A stretch of DNA of 64,000 bases from Acinetobacter ihumii (GCF_900625095.1 NZ_LR130760.1:346301-410300); one strand, 5' to 3'. Positions 28,501-38,010 are shown, counted from the stretch's first letter. Notes: generated by a model not told the origin, from the letters alone. Made by a program: numbers and translations.

Positions 28501-28524
28501 GATATTTCCTAATCGTTCAATCAA

Positions 28525-30564
28525 TTATTTTTTCAATAATGCTTTTAAATTCGCCAGATATTGTTGTGCCTGTTCTTTCGGATCTACATTGCCTGCCAAC
28601 TTTTTCTTGCGTCCGAGCCATTCCAGCTCATCCTGTGGCAACTCATCCAAAAAGCGACTTGGCGTCATCTGTTTCATTTGCCCGCCATTTTTACGTTGTT
28701 CAGCGAGCGTTAAAGTTAAGCCCTGACGCGCACGGGTGATTCCCACATACATTAAACGGCGCTCTTCTTCAATGGTTTCAGCCGCAATCGAATTTTTATG
28801 AGGCAATAATTCTTCTTCCAATCCCATAATATAAACATAAGGAAATTCAAGACCTTTAGCGGCATGCAAGGTTAGAAGATTGACCTTATCGGTGTCTTCT
28901 TCTTCCTGCTGTTGCTCCAACATATCGAGCAAAACCAACTTGCGAATCACACTTTCAATATTCTTCTCATCAACATCTTCGGTACGATTGAGCAAACTTT
29001 GAATGCTGCTAAATAAGCTTTCGATATTATCCAGCTTGGTTTTTTCCTGCGCAGGAGTCGCCGCAGTTTCCCGAATATAATCGATATAACCTGCTTCATT
29101 CATCATCTGGCGAACCTTGGGCACAGGTTCATCATCATCCATCAACTCACGCGTAAAATTACTAATAAAATCGGCAAACTCATGTAATTGTGTTGCTGCT
29201 TTTTTCGGTATTACCATGCTTAAACGCTGATCGGATGCCGCGCCGAGTAATGACAAATGATTTTCCTGAGAAAATAAACCTAACTTTTCTAAAGTTACTG
29301 GCCCAATCGCACGTTTCGGCGTATTGATAATGCGTAGAAATGCACTGTCATCTTCTGGATTAATAATCAGACGCAAATAACTCATGACGTCTTTGATTTC
29401 AGCACGGGCAAAGAAAGACTGTCCACCTGAAAGCTTGTACGGAATCTGCATTTGGCGCAGTTGGGTTTCTAACACACGTGCCTGAAAGTTACCGCGATAC
29501 AACACCGCATAATCTTTCCAATTTTTACCATTCATGAGTTTGTGGGTCATCATATCCTTGACCACACGTTCTGCTTCGTCATCATCATTACGACATGTAA
29601 TAATCCGAATGACTTCACCATGCCCTTTATCACTCCACAATTTTTTATCAAAAATGTGCGGATTATTTTCAATCACGGCATTGGCAGCTTTTAAAATACG
29701 GCTGGTTGAACGATAGTTTTGTTCTAGCTTAATCACTTTTAAATTTGGAAAATCTTCTTTAAGCAATGCCATATTTTCAGGTTTTGCACCACGCCAAGCG
29801 TAAATGGATTGGTCATCATCACCTACCGCAGTGAACTGTCCCATCACCCCGACCAATAGTTTCACCAAAATATATTGGGCGGTGTTGGTATCCTGATACT
29901 CATCGACCAACAGATAGCGTGTACGATTTTGCCATTTATCACGAACTTCAGCATTTTCCTGTAGAAGTCGTGTCGGCAGCACAATCAAATCATCAAAATC
30001 AACGGCGTTATAGGCACGTAAATTCCGTTCATAAAGTTGATACAGATGGGCAAATTGAACATCCTCGACCGTTTCACAAGTGGAATGCGCTTGCTCAGGT
30101 ACAATCAGATCATTTTTCCAGTCTGAGATTTTTTTCATGGCTTTGGCAATCAGTTCTTTGCTTTCAGCACCCGAAAGATTATCACGCTGCATTAAATCCA
30201 TCAGGATGCGTTTACAGTCATCTGCATCCAAAATCGAAAAATTATTTTTTAGTGGGGTATGTTTCAGTTCCAAACGCAATAAGTTCAGACCAAAGGTATG
30301 AAAAGTGGAAACCGAAAGCCCTTTGCCTTCTTCACGTGAAAGGAGTTTTCCTACACGCTCTTTCATTTCACGCGCAGCCTTATTGGTAAAGGTCATTGCG
30401 GTAATACGATGCGCAGGAATACGACAATTTTTTACCAGATAAGCAATTTTCTGGGTAATCACCGAGGTTTTACCTGAACCAGCCCCTGCAAGTACTAACA
30501 AGGGTCCTTGAGTATATTTCATGGCTTCAAGTTGCTTGTCATTCAAATGACTTGCTGCTGACAT
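28525..30564 (-). CDS. rep: ATP-dependent DNA helicase Rep
   Basis: A 679-residue superfamily 1A helicase. GAGSGKT (Walker A, near residue 30), TFTNKAAREMKER (motif Ia), VDEYQDTN (motif II), DDDQSIYAWRGA (motif III), LEQNYRS (motif IV), LTLHAAKGLEF (motif V) and VGITRARQ (motif VI) are all present. It is slightly longer than E. coli Rep and begins LNDKQLEAM like it. It unwinds DNA 3' to 5' and aids replication past obstacles. Confidence 0.95.
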   Translation of the reverse strand: MSAASHLNDKQLEAMKYTQGPLLVLAGAGSGKTSVITQKIAYLVKNCRIPAHRITAMTFTNKAAREMKERVGKLLSREEGKGLSVSTFHTFGLNLLRLELKHTPLKNNFSILDADDCKRILMDLMQRDNLSGAESKELIAKAMKKISDWKNDLIVPEQAHSTCETVEDVQFAHLYQLYERNLRAYNAVDFDDLIVLPTRLLQENAEVRDKWQNRTRYLLVDEYQDTNTAQYILVKLLVGVMGQFTAVGDDDQSIYAWRGAKPENMALLKEDFPNLKVIKLEQNYRSTSRILKAANAVIENNPHIFDKKLWSDKGHGEVIRIITCRNDDDEAERVVKDMMTHKLMNGKNWKDYAVLYRGNFQARVLETQLRQMQIPYKLSGGQSFFARAEIKDVMSYLRLIINPEDDSAFLRIINTPKRAIGPVTLEKLGLFSQENHLSLLGAASDQRLSMVIPKKAATQLHEFADFISNFTRELMDDDEPVPKVRQMMNEAGYIDYIRETAATPAQEKTKLDNIESLFSSIQSLLNRTEDVDEKNIESVIRKLVLLDMLEQQQEEEDTDKVNLLTLHAAKGLEFPYVYIMGLEEELLPHKNSIAAETIEEERRLMYVGITRARQGLTLTLAEQRKNGGQMKQMTPSRFLDELPQDELEWLGRKKKLAGNVDPKEQAQQYLANLKALLKK

Positions 30565-30644
30565 AGGCTAACCTCTTTTCAATTCGAGCATGATTATAGA
30601 CATCTAATTAGCAGATGACTAATCGATTAGGATGGATTTTACCC

Positions 30645-30670
30645 ATAAAAAAACCACCCGAAGGTGGTTT
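30645..30670 (-). terminator. Terminator of the OmpA-like lipoprotein gene
   Basis: AAACCACC, CGAA/TTCG loop, GGTGGTTT, with a T run on the minus strand. Confidence 0.85.
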
Positions 30671-30685
30671 CTAAAAACTGAACGA

Positions 30686-31342
30686 CTAAGATTGACGCTC
30701 ATAGATGCTAATTTCAACACGACGGTTTTGTTCTTTACCTTCAGCAGTTGCATTTGATGCAATTGGATTAGCCGAACCGTAACCTTGCGCATTAATACGT
30801 GCAGATGAAACACCTTGACCGCTCAAATAGTTTGCAACAGATTGCGCACGAGCTTGAGAAAGTGGAATGTTGATTGAGTCATTACCTGTACTGTCGGTAT
30901 AACCTGTCACCAAAATCGCACTCTTGTTATCTTCAGCAAGCGTTTGCGCTACTTTGTTCAAAGTCGAATAGAAGTTTGGTTTGATGTTTGATTTGTTGGT
31001 ATCAAAGGTAATGTTACCTGGCATCACCAGACCCACTGAACCATCTGGATTACGGTTGACTTCTACACCAGTACCCGCCATTTGTTGACGTAATTTTTTC
31101 TCTTTTTGGTCAAGGTACAAACCACCTGAACCACCAAGTACTGCACCAATCGCTGCTGCACGGTTGTTTTGACGACTAGAGTTGGCGTTTGATTTAGAAA
31201 CACCATAACCTGCTGCGGCACCAATCAATGTACCTAACGCTGCTTTATCGTATTCAACCCCGCCAAGGTTTTGCCCTGTCGATTGGCAACCTGAAAGTGC
31301 TACTGCTGCCCCAACCACTGTCGTAATTAATAGTGCACGCAT
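30686..31342 (-). CDS. OmpA-family outer membrane lipoprotein
   Basis: A 218-residue lipoprotein precursor: lipobox ALSGC (Cys19), a glycine-rich zipper region (GTLIGAAAGYGVSKS and AAAIGAVLGGSGG) around residues 37-78, and a C-terminal OmpA-like peptidoglycan-binding domain. The domain contains VTGYTDSTGND and the LSQARAQSVANYL segment with the conserved Asp and Arg. It anchors the outer membrane to the cell wall (YiaD/Pal-like). It is a single-gene unit. Confidence 0.93.
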   Translation of the reverse strand: MRALLITTVVGAAVALSGCQSTGQNLGGVEYDKAALGTLIGAAAGYGVSKSNANSSRQNNRAAAIGAVLGGSGGLYLDQKEKKLRQQMAGTGVEVNRNPDGSVGLVMPGNITFDTNKSNIKPNFYSTLNKVAQTLAEDNKSAILVTGYTDSTGNDSINIPLSQARAQSVANYLSGQGVSSARINAQGYGSANPIASNATAEGKEQNRRVEISIYERQS

Positions 31343-31616
31343 CGCATGCCTCCTGTTGTGTCTTTGTTGTCTAGGAAAATGATGAAAGAAAAAAATGACT
31401 TAGACCATTGATTTTTTGTTAATAATACGCCGTTTTTTTACATTTTGTAATATTTTAGATGCTTTTACTTTCATTCTTTACTACATTTTATCCATTGTTT
31501 CATACTATGACTTTTTAATTCATTAAGCACAGTCTATATTGTGCTCAGGATTTTCAATAACGGGATGCGATGAGAAAATAGCCTTTATGTTCTTTTCTCC
31601 CCTCAGGATTCATTCT

Positions 31617-32552
31617 ATGTCTAAGCAAAATAATCATCAGTCGATACTGAAAAAAATTAGCAAAGGTGTCACGGTTGGTAGTGTCATTACAGGAAGTACC
31701 TTTTTACATGGTCCTCCAGTATTGGCACTCGGTTTAACTAAATTATTTAAACAGTCATCTAAAGTCGATCAAACCAATATTCAGATTACCAATAGCTGGT
31801 TAGGTGTCAATAATTGGCTGATTGACCATGTTTTGCCGCATTTAAAATGGGATATCAGTATTGATCCGCAGCTTGAACTGAGTATGCAAGGTCGTTATTT
31901 GATGATGTGTAATCACCAAAGCTGGGTGGATACGACCGTCAATCAATATTTTGGTGTCAGTCGCATGCCATTAACACGCTTTTTTACCAAATGGGAGCTA
32001 ATTTTTATCCCATTTGTCGGGCAAGCCTTTAAAATTTTAGGCTTTCCGATGATGAAGCGACATAGCAAAGAGCAAATTGCCAAAAATCCAGAACTCAAGA
32101 CCCGCGATATGCTCGAAGCACGTAAATCCTGTGAGCAGCTTTTATCGCAACCGTTTACCTTATTGAATTATCTGGAAGGCACCCGTTTCACCCAAGCCAA
32201 ACATGATCAACAAAACTCGCCTTATAAGAACTTGCTTAAACCTAAAGCTGGTGGTCTGGCACTGGCTCTGAATATTTTAGGCAATCAAATTGATGCTCTG
32301 GTCGATATGACCATTGTCTACCCTGACGGTGCACCTGAATACAGTGATTTCTGGTTAGGTGATGTCTCTCGAATTGCAGTAAATTTGCGTAAAATCGAGA
32401 TTCCAGATTGGGTGCTTGGTGGAAACTACGAAGAAGATGAAGATTATCGTAAACGCTTTCAGGAATGGGTTGACAAACTCTGGATTGAGAAAGATCAATT
32501 GATTGATCAAATGAAAGCTCAGTATGTCAGCACCTCAACCACATCGCCATAA
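31617..32552 (+). CDS. PlsC-type acyltransferase (YihG-like)
   Basis: A 311-residue membrane-associated 1-acylglycerol-3-phosphate-type acyltransferase. The catalytic NHQSWVD (NHx4D block) and LEGTR (EGTR block) motifs are present after an N-terminal hydrophobic segment. Block spacing and the FFTKWELIFIPFVGQAFKI stretch resemble E. coli YihG. AGGA eight bases before the ATG at 31617 fixes the start, although the frame opens at 31539. It would esterify a lysophospholipid. The next membrane-protein gene follows after 25 bases. Confidence 0.9.
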   Translation: MSKQNNHQSILKKISKGVTVGSVITGSTFLHGPPVLALGLTKLFKQSSKVDQTNIQITNSWLGVNNWLIDHVLPHLKWDISIDPQLELSMQGRYLMMCNHQSWVDTTVNQYFGVSRMPLTRFFTKWELIFIPFVGQAFKILGFPMMKRHSKEQIAKNPELKTRDMLEARKSCEQLLSQPFTLLNYLEGTRFTQAKHDQQNSPYKNLLKPKAGGLALALNILGNQIDALVDMTIVYPDGAPEYSDFWLGDVSRIAVNLRKIEIPDWVLGGNYEEDEDYRKRFQEWVDKLWIEKDQLIDQMKAQYVSTSTTSP

Positions 32553-32577
32553 AGATTAGGCAAAAGATATTCGTACC

Positions 32578-33624
32578 ATGCAAAACAAAACGAAAGAAAA
32601 GTCCAAATATCATCAAGTGGATCCCACCAGTTTATCCTTCAAGATTTTTCTGGTGTACGACATCTTTATGGTGTTTATCATTATTTTTAATTTGTTTTGC
32701 CTGTGTACCAATTTCTTTTTAATGAGCAGTATCGGCACATGGTTTTTCGATCATATTCATTTGCCACAAGTACTGGATTTTTATCGGACACATTTACATC
32801 CGTGGGTAATCACCACGGAGGCTTGGTTTATTGGCTTTTTAATTATAGAGTTGCTGGTACGCTGGGCTATTGCAATCATCAATAAACATCACTCCCGCTG
32901 GTTCTTTTTTCCATTTATCCACTGGTACGAAATTTTAGCCATTATTCCGCATTTACGTTTTTTGCGTTTGTTCCGTGCCGGTATTATTGCGTATCGGCTA
33001 TACGAAATGGGTTATCAAATCATTCCTGAAAGCTGGTTAAAACAAGGGACTTTTTATTATCATGTGGTCATGGAAGAACTGTCAGATCGCGTTGTTTTAA
33101 CTGTCATTCATGGCATTAAGCGTGAACTGGAAACCAGCTCTACGCATAAACGCATTATTCATGATCTGGTCGATCATCATCGACAATTATTTGCGATGAC
33201 AGTAGCAGAGGTTTTACAGGAAACTCTAGCAACAGAACTCAGATCACAACAAAATTCGATTTCCAAAGGTGTAGGGCAAATTGTGAATCAGGCTATTGAA
33301 GATACCCCTGAACTCACTCAATTACTGCGACTCATTCCGATTGTAGGTGGACGTATCGAACAACAAATTCAAAGTATTGGCCAACGTCTAGGGGAAAATA
33401 TTACACATGGGCTGGTCGAGTCTTTCGCTCATGGCTCAAGTCACAACCTCAACCCAAACTATGAACTGATTGCACAGCGTATGAGTGAAATTAACATTGA
33501 TAATAAACACTTGGAACAATTGGTCGAGTCAGTTGTGTTTGAAAGTCTGGAAGCTATTCGTCAACAAGTTAAAGTGAAACAATGGCAGCAAATTTTAAAA
33601 CAACGTGAGACAGTTAAAGATTAA
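32578..33624 (+). CDS. Predicted inner membrane protein, ion-channel-like N-terminus
   Basis: A 348-residue protein not assigned to a characterised family. Hydrophobic segments lie near residues 25-50, 80-97 and 108-122. They are followed by a positively charged helix (RFLRLFRAGIIAYRLYEMG) that resembles a voltage-sensor S4. The C-terminal 190 residues are soluble and helical, rich in Gln and Glu. No K+-channel selectivity filter is visible. It follows the acyltransferase by 25 bases and is probably co-transcribed. Function unknown. Confidence 0.7.
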   Translation: MQNKTKEKSKYHQVDPTSLSFKIFLVYDIFMVFIIIFNLFCLCTNFFLMSSIGTWFFDHIHLPQVLDFYRTHLHPWVITTEAWFIGFLIIELLVRWAIAIINKHHSRWFFFPFIHWYEILAIIPHLRFLRLFRAGIIAYRLYEMGYQIIPESWLKQGTFYYHVVMEELSDRVVLTVIHGIKRELETSSTHKRIIHDLVDHHRQLFAMTVAEVLQETLATELRSQQNSISKGVGQIVNQAIEDTPELTQLLRLIPIVGGRIEQQIQSIGQRLGENITHGLVESFAHGSSHNLNPNYELIAQRMSEINIDNKHLEQLVESVVFESLEAIRQQVKVKQWQQILKQRETVKD

Positions 33625-33744
33625 ACAGTCTGTCATTTTTTTTAAGTCAATGCCTAGAGAAATCAGTGAATTTGTTCTAGGATTTGGACTATTTACAACA
33701 TGTCTTCGGCGTACCAGCTCGCCAGAAGTGCTTAAGGAATAATT

Positions 33745-34473
33745 ATGGCTGATATACGGATTGCAGGCAGAATGGTTAACTTTACCCGGTTAACCTTTGA
33801 TACAAATGATCATGATGCCATCCGCCAGCAATTATCTAACACCCTCAATGAAAGTGCATATCAAGGCACTTTGGTCATTATTGATAGTACAGTTGAGCAA
33901 GAACTGATTGCCCTGATTCAGCTTTTAATTGGTCTGGGTTTACAACCGATGGCAGTGATTGATGGAATTTTGGGCGATGAAGCCCGTGCAATTCAGTTTC
34001 CTGTACTGCCTGCTGATCAACCTTTACAACGGATTAAGCCTTCACGCGAAGAAGTTGCAGTGGCGGTAATTGAAGACAACAAAACTGTCTCTTCAAACTC
34101 TGAAACAAAAAGCACACCAACGAAAACAGCGATTGCGCACAAGACCTCTTACCATGATGAAATTTTGCGAACAGGACAAAGTCTGGTACAGGATCATGGT
34201 GACATTATTTTAAATGCCAGTATGAATAGCGGCTCCGAAGTCATTGCATCGGGAAATATTCATATTTATGGCAATGTTCGTGGTAGAGTCATCGCAGGTG
34301 CAGGTGGAAATTCCGCAGCACGTATTTTTTGTCATTCATTAGAAGCTGAATTGGTCTCTATTGCAGGAACTTACTGTGTAGCGGATGATATTCCCAAAGA
34401 TGTGCTCAAAAAAGCGGTACATATTTATTTAAATGACAAGCAAGAACTTGTATTTCAGGCTCTGGAATTTTAA
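33745..34473 (+). CDS. minC: Septum site-determining protein MinC
   Basis: A 242-residue MinC: an N-terminal alpha/beta domain that blocks FtsZ assembly, a variable linker near residues 105-140, and a C-terminal beta-helical domain ([25 protein letters not shown] and GRVIAGAGG) that dimerises and binds MinD. It is the first gene of minCDE. Confidence 0.95.
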   Translation: MADIRIAGRMVNFTRLTFDTNDHDAIRQQLSNTLNESAYQGTLVIIDSTVEQELIALIQLLIGLGLQPMAVIDGILGDEARAIQFPVLPADQPLQRIKPSREEVAVAVIEDNKTVSSNSETKSTPTKTAIAHKTSYHDEILRTGQSLVQDHGDIILNASMNSGSEVIASGNIHIYGNVRGRVIAGAGGNSAARIFCHSLEAELVSIAGTYCVADDIPKDVLKKAVHIYLNDKQELVFQALEF

Positions 34474-34496
34474 GGTATAAATTAAACACCAATAAA

Positions 34497-34515
34497 AGCC
34501 CTTTTCTAAAGGGCT
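34497..34515 (+). promoter_or_regulatory. Hairpin between minC and minD
   Basis: AGCCCTTT, loop TCT, AAAGGGCT: a perfect 8-bp stem in the 66-base minC-minD gap, 24 bases before the minD start codon. It lacks a T run, so it is not a classical terminator. It may modulate mRNA processing or the MinC:MinD ratio. Confidence 0.5.
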
Positions 34516-34539
34516 ATGACCATAACAGGAGTGGATTCG

Positions 34540-35352
34540 GTGGCCAAAATTGTTGTCGTAACATCAGGCAAAGGTGGTGTAGGTAAAACTACAACGAGTG
34601 CATCTTTTGCAACAGGTTTAGCCCAACGTGGTCATAAAACTGTTGTGATTGATTTTGACGTGGGCTTACGTAACCTCGATTTGATCATGGGATGTGAACG
34701 TCGCGTGGTATATGACTTTGTCAATGTCATTAACAATGAAGCCCGTTTACAACAGGCCCTTATTCGCGATAAAGATATTGAAAATTTGTATATTCTGCCT
34801 GCTTCACAAACACGTGATAAAGACGCTTTAAGTGACGAAGGTGTTGCGCGTGTTATTGATGAATTATCACAGGAATTTGATTACATTATTTGTGACTCAC
34901 CTGCTGGAATTGAACGCGGCGCGATTTTAGCGATGTATCATGCAGATGAGGCTATTATTGTCACCAATCCTGAGATTTCATCTGTTCGTGATTCAGATCG
35001 TATTATTGGAATGCTCGATAGTAAAACCAAGAAAGTAGAACAAAACGAAGGACGGATACGTAAACACTTATGTATTACCCGTTTTAATCCAGAACGTGCC
35101 GATCGTCAGGAAATGTTGACGATTGACGATATATCCAAAGACATTTTACGAATTCCAACTTTAGGCGTAATTCCAGAATGTCCAATCGTTTTACAAGCTT
35201 CAAATGAAGGTAAGCCTGTGATTTTGTATAGCGACTCTAAATCAGGTCAGGCTTACGATGATCTGGTGGCACGTTTTCTAGGAGAAGAACGTCCATATCG
35301 TTACATTACAGTACAGCCGAAGAGCTGGTTGGCGCGGTTATTTGGAGCATAA
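34540..35352 (+). CDS. minD: Septum site-determining ATPase MinD
   Basis: A 270-residue ParA/MinD ATPase starting with a GTG at 34540, eight bases after AGGAG. An upstream ATG (34516) lacks an RBS and would add eight residues. The deviant Walker A GKGGVGKTT, the DFDVGLRNLD switch and the C-terminal amphipathic membrane-targeting helix (SWLARLFGA) are present. MinD recruits MinC to the membrane and oscillates under MinE control. Confidence 0.95.
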   Translation: MAKIVVVTSGKGGVGKTTTSASFATGLAQRGHKTVVIDFDVGLRNLDLIMGCERRVVYDFVNVINNEARLQQALIRDKDIENLYILPASQTRDKDALSDEGVARVIDELSQEFDYIICDSPAGIERGAILAMYHADEAIIVTNPEISSVRDSDRIIGMLDSKTKKVEQNEGRIRKHLCITRFNPERADRQEMLTIDDISKDILRIPTLGVIPECPIVLQASNEGKPVILYSDSKSGQAYDDLVARFLGEERPYRYITVQPKSWLARLFGA

Positions 35353-35354
35353 GT

Positions 35355-35627
35355 ATGGCGGGATTTTGGAGTAAAATTTTTAGCGGTGAGGACAAACCAT
35401 CAAGTGCACAAACAGCCAAAGATCGTTTAAAAGTCATTGTCGCTTCCGAGCAGGGGTTAGGTCGTCGTTTGAGTCAAGATAAAATTGACCAGATGAAAAA
35501 GGAAATCATGCAAGTTGTAAATCGTTATGTACGCGGTGTCGATGAAGGCCATATTCAGATGCAGGTACGTTCTGAGGCCAATATTGAAATGCTGGAAATG
35601 AATATCAACTTACCCGAAGAGCGATAA
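35355..35627 (+). CDS. minE: Cell division topological specificity factor MinE
   Basis: A 90-residue MinE with an N-terminal membrane-targeting segment (FWSKIFSG), the anti-MinCD region near residues 13-35 (RLKVIVASEQG) and a C-terminal topological domain. It stimulates MinD ATPase and places the division site. It begins three bases after minD. Confidence 0.95.
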   Translation: MAGFWSKIFSGEDKPSSAQTAKDRLKVIVASEQGLGRRLSQDKIDQMKKEIMQVVNRYVRGVDEGHIQMQVRSEANIEMLEMNINLPEER

Positions 35628-35680
35628 GCGGTTTTATTGATATTTAAATTATAAAATTCTTATTAGCGCTTTTCGGCAAA

Positions 35681-35745
35681 TAAGGGCAAAATGTGAGGCT
35701 CGCAAGGCGCGAAGCTATGCTTCGAGTCAAAACATTTTGCCCTTA
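35681..35745. repeat. 65-bp inverted-repeat element after minE
   Basis: TAAGGGCAAAATGT (35681-35694) and ACATTTTGCCCTTA (35732-35745) are perfect 14-bp inverted repeats. They flank a smaller hairpin CGAAGC-TAT-GCTTCG. A GC-rich loop in an AT-rich gap suggests an intergenic repeat element or a terminator of the min operon. Its CAAGGCGCGAA and GTCAAAACAT parts recur, altered, in the yceD leader. Confidence 0.7.
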
Positions 35746-35771
35746 ATTATTTTAAGACTGAGGAACGTGTA

Positions 35772-36059
35772 ATGGCATTATCACAGCCAGCAACTTTCAA
35801 TGAAGAATGGTCAGACGAGCGTGTTTTTGCCTATCTTAATCAACTTCCACCCGAAGGTGTAAACGCTGACTTTCACGTGTTATACCATGCCTTCAAACAC
35901 ATGCGTCCAAACGATTATGAACGTTTATTGACTCAATTTGTTGCAGGTGGTCGTGATGTCAATGCCACTAATCCTCAAGGCCAACGTATTCATGATGTGA
36001 TTGCTGAATTTCCGCGTCAGCGTGAACCATTCTTAGAAGTTTTGGCAAAATTTGCCTAA
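35772..36059 (+). CDS. PA4642 family protein
   Basis: A 95-residue soluble acidic protein. The EEWSDERVFAYL start, the DFHVLYHAFKHMRPNDYERLL block and GRDVNATNPQGQ near residues 58-69 match the PA4642 family of conserved small proteins in pseudomonads and Acinetobacter. The function is unknown. It is downstream of minE but separated by the 65-bp inverted-repeat element. Confidence 0.8.
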   Translation: MALSQPATFNEEWSDERVFAYLNQLPPEGVNADFHVLYHAFKHMRPNDYERLLTQFVAGGRDVNATNPQGQRIHDVIAEFPRQREPFLEVLAKFA

Positions 36060-36152
36060 TTCAAATTAATAATAGATTTCTTTCATTGCAGTTTAGATGC
36101 TCTTTTTTTCCAAAAAAGAAGTAGTAAAAAGGACTAATGAAATAAATCTAAT

Positions 36153-36180
36153 AAAAAACCTGCTGATGCAGGTTTTTTTA
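36153..36180. terminator. Bidirectional terminator
   Basis: AAAAACCTGC, TGAT, GCAGGTTTTT with T runs on both strands, between the PA4642-family gene and the convergent LysE gene. Confidence 0.88.
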
Positions 36181-36192
36181 TTTATCCTTATT

Positions 36193-36816
36193 TTAGCGAT
36201 GGCTAATCAAATAAATGCCAAACGCCGTAAAGATACCACCAGAAACACCATCGATCCATTTTGCAACATTTTGATAAGCAGATTTAAAACTTGGTAAAGA
36301 AAATACAAATACCACAAATAAAAACCAGACCAGAGTTTCTACCGCAATAATAATAAACAGCAATGAATGCACATGATCTAATGCAGGATTTGCCAAGAAC
36401 AAAGAAAATACACTACCAAAATAAATCACGGCTTTAGGATTGGATAAATTGGTCAACAAGCCTTTTAGGAAAAACTTGGTCTCAGTTTTAGGTAAATCAA
36501 TTGGCGTATTAGTATTTTGAACTTTCTGTTTGGAAAAAGCAGAACGTAGCATTTGAAAGCCGAGCCAACACAAATAAATCCCACCAATCACCAGTAGAAT
36601 CTGCTTTAACCATGCCATTTTTTCAAAAATGATATTTAAGCCCATCAAGGCTAAGATTGCCCAAAACATGACCCCGACTGTAATTCCTAGAACGACAAAT
36701 ACGGCCTCACGACGCGAACGGCTAATTGCCGTTTGAGAAACTAGAAAAAAATCTGGACCTGGGGTAATCAGAGCGCAAAACTGAATGAACATCAGTGTGA
36801 TCAAGGCAATAAACAT
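36193..36816 (-). CDS. LysE/RhtB family amino acid exporter
   Basis: A 207-residue inner membrane protein with about six hydrophobic helices and the family signature ALITPGPDFFLVSQTAISRSRREA at the N-terminus (residues about 15-38) and NLSNPKAVIYFGSVF in the centre. It probably exports an amino acid such as threonine or homoserine; the substrate is not readable. Confidence 0.9.
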   Translation of the reverse strand: MFIALITLMFIQFCALITPGPDFFLVSQTAISRSRREAVFVVLGITVGVMFWAILALMGLNIIFEKMAWLKQILLVIGGIYLCWLGFQMLRSAFSKQKVQNTNTPIDLPKTETKFFLKGLLTNLSNPKAVIYFGSVFSLFLANPALDHVHSLLFIIIAVETLVWFLFVVFVFSLPSFKSAYQNVAKWIDGVSGGIFTAFGIYLISHR

Positions 36817-36923
36817 TCATCCCCCAAATAAAGCGCATCTAGAGTTTAAATTTAACATTTTTTTGCATAATTCCCCAGCCATTTTTATGTCTGAACAGCT
36901 AATAAAAGTTTATTATTTTTTGA

Positions 36924-36952
36924 TTGACTCAATGATATTGTTAAATTAGATA
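36924..36952 (+). promoter_or_regulatory. ppk2 promoter
   Basis: TTGACT (36924-36929), 17-base spacer, TAGATA (36947-36952). The leader that follows carries a hairpin (36958-36984: ATGATGTCTGA / TCAGATCAT with one bulged G), 55 bases before the start codon. Confidence 0.65.
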
Positions 36953-37038
36953 AATTAATGATGTCTGATAAAAAGTCAGATCATTGATTTTAGCGTTAAT
37001 ATTTTTTTGTTTCAGTTCATTGTTATAGCGAGAAAAAA

Positions 37039-37974
37039 ATGGATAAAGATCACCAACCTAATCCTAATGAAGACATTGAAGTGATTGATCAAGAGCAACT
37101 CAAGAACTTGCCTGTCTTTAAAAAATCGGTGCTTGAATATAAAGGATTGGTGACAGCAGAAGAATCTAGCTCCGCCGCTTTACCGGAAAGTTATCCTTAT
37201 CGTACACGTATGTCACGCAAGACGTATGAAGCCGAAAAGAAACTCCTTCAAATTGAATTACTCAAAGTTCAATCTTGGGTGAAGGATACGGGACAACGTA
37301 TTGTGTGTTTATTTGAAGGGCGTGATGCAGCAGGTAAAGGCGGCACGATTAAACGTTTTATGGAGCATTTAAATCCACGTGGCGCGCGTGTAGTCGCTCT
37401 TGAAAAACCAAACCCTCAGGAAAGTGGTCAATGGTATTTCCAGCGCTATATTGAGCGTTTACCCACTAAAGGTGAAATGGTATTTTTTGATCGGTCATGG
37501 TACAACCGTGCAGGTGTGGAACGGGTCATGGGCTTTTGTGAGCCACAAGAATATTTGCAGTTTATGCGCCAGACACCTGAGCTTGAACGTATGTTGGTGA
37601 ATAGTGGTATTCATTTATTTAAATTTTGGTTTTCGGTCAGTCGTGAAGAACAATTACGTCGCTTTATCTCGCGCCGTGATGATCCTTTAAAGCATTGGAA
37701 GCTCTCACCGATTGATATTCAGTCTCTTGATCGCTGGGATGATTATACTGAAGCCAAGAATCAAATGTTTTTCCACACACATACAGGCGACGCGCCGTGG
37801 ACGATTATTAAATCTGATGATAAAAAACGTGCACGTTTAAATTGTATTCGCCATTTCTTATCTCAATTAGATTATCCAAATAAGGATCTTAAAGTGACGA
37901 ATCGTGTGGATGACAAAATTGTTCTGATTCCCAATCCACAATTTAAACAAGTGATGGATACGGATTCTGACTGA
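37039..37974 (+). CDS. ppk2: Polyphosphate kinase 2
   Basis: A 311-residue single-domain PPK2. Walker A EGRDAAGKGGTIKR lies near residues 94-107, the Walker B-like FFDRSWYNRAG near residues 152-162, followed by lid helices rich in Arg. PPK2 uses polyphosphate to phosphorylate nucleotides (GDP or ADP) or the reverse. One-domain enzymes of this length belong to class I or III. The two-domain AMP phosphotransferase known from A. johnsonii is longer, so this is a different paralogue. It has its own promoter and terminator. Confidence 0.93.
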   Translation: MDKDHQPNPNEDIEVIDQEQLKNLPVFKKSVLEYKGLVTAEESSSAALPESYPYRTRMSRKTYEAEKKLLQIELLKVQSWVKDTGQRIVCLFEGRDAAGKGGTIKRFMEHLNPRGARVVALEKPNPQESGQWYFQRYIERLPTKGEMVFFDRSWYNRAGVERVMGFCEPQEYLQFMRQTPELERMLVNSGIHLFKFWFSVSREEQLRRFISRRDDPLKHWKLSPIDIQSLDRWDDYTEAKNQMFFHTHTGDAPWTIIKSDDKKRARLNCIRHFLSQLDYPNKDLKVTNRVDDKIVLIPNPQFKQVMDTDSD

Positions 37975-38010
37975 TCATCACTTAAAATTAATCCGTTAAA
38001 TTCCAATCAA

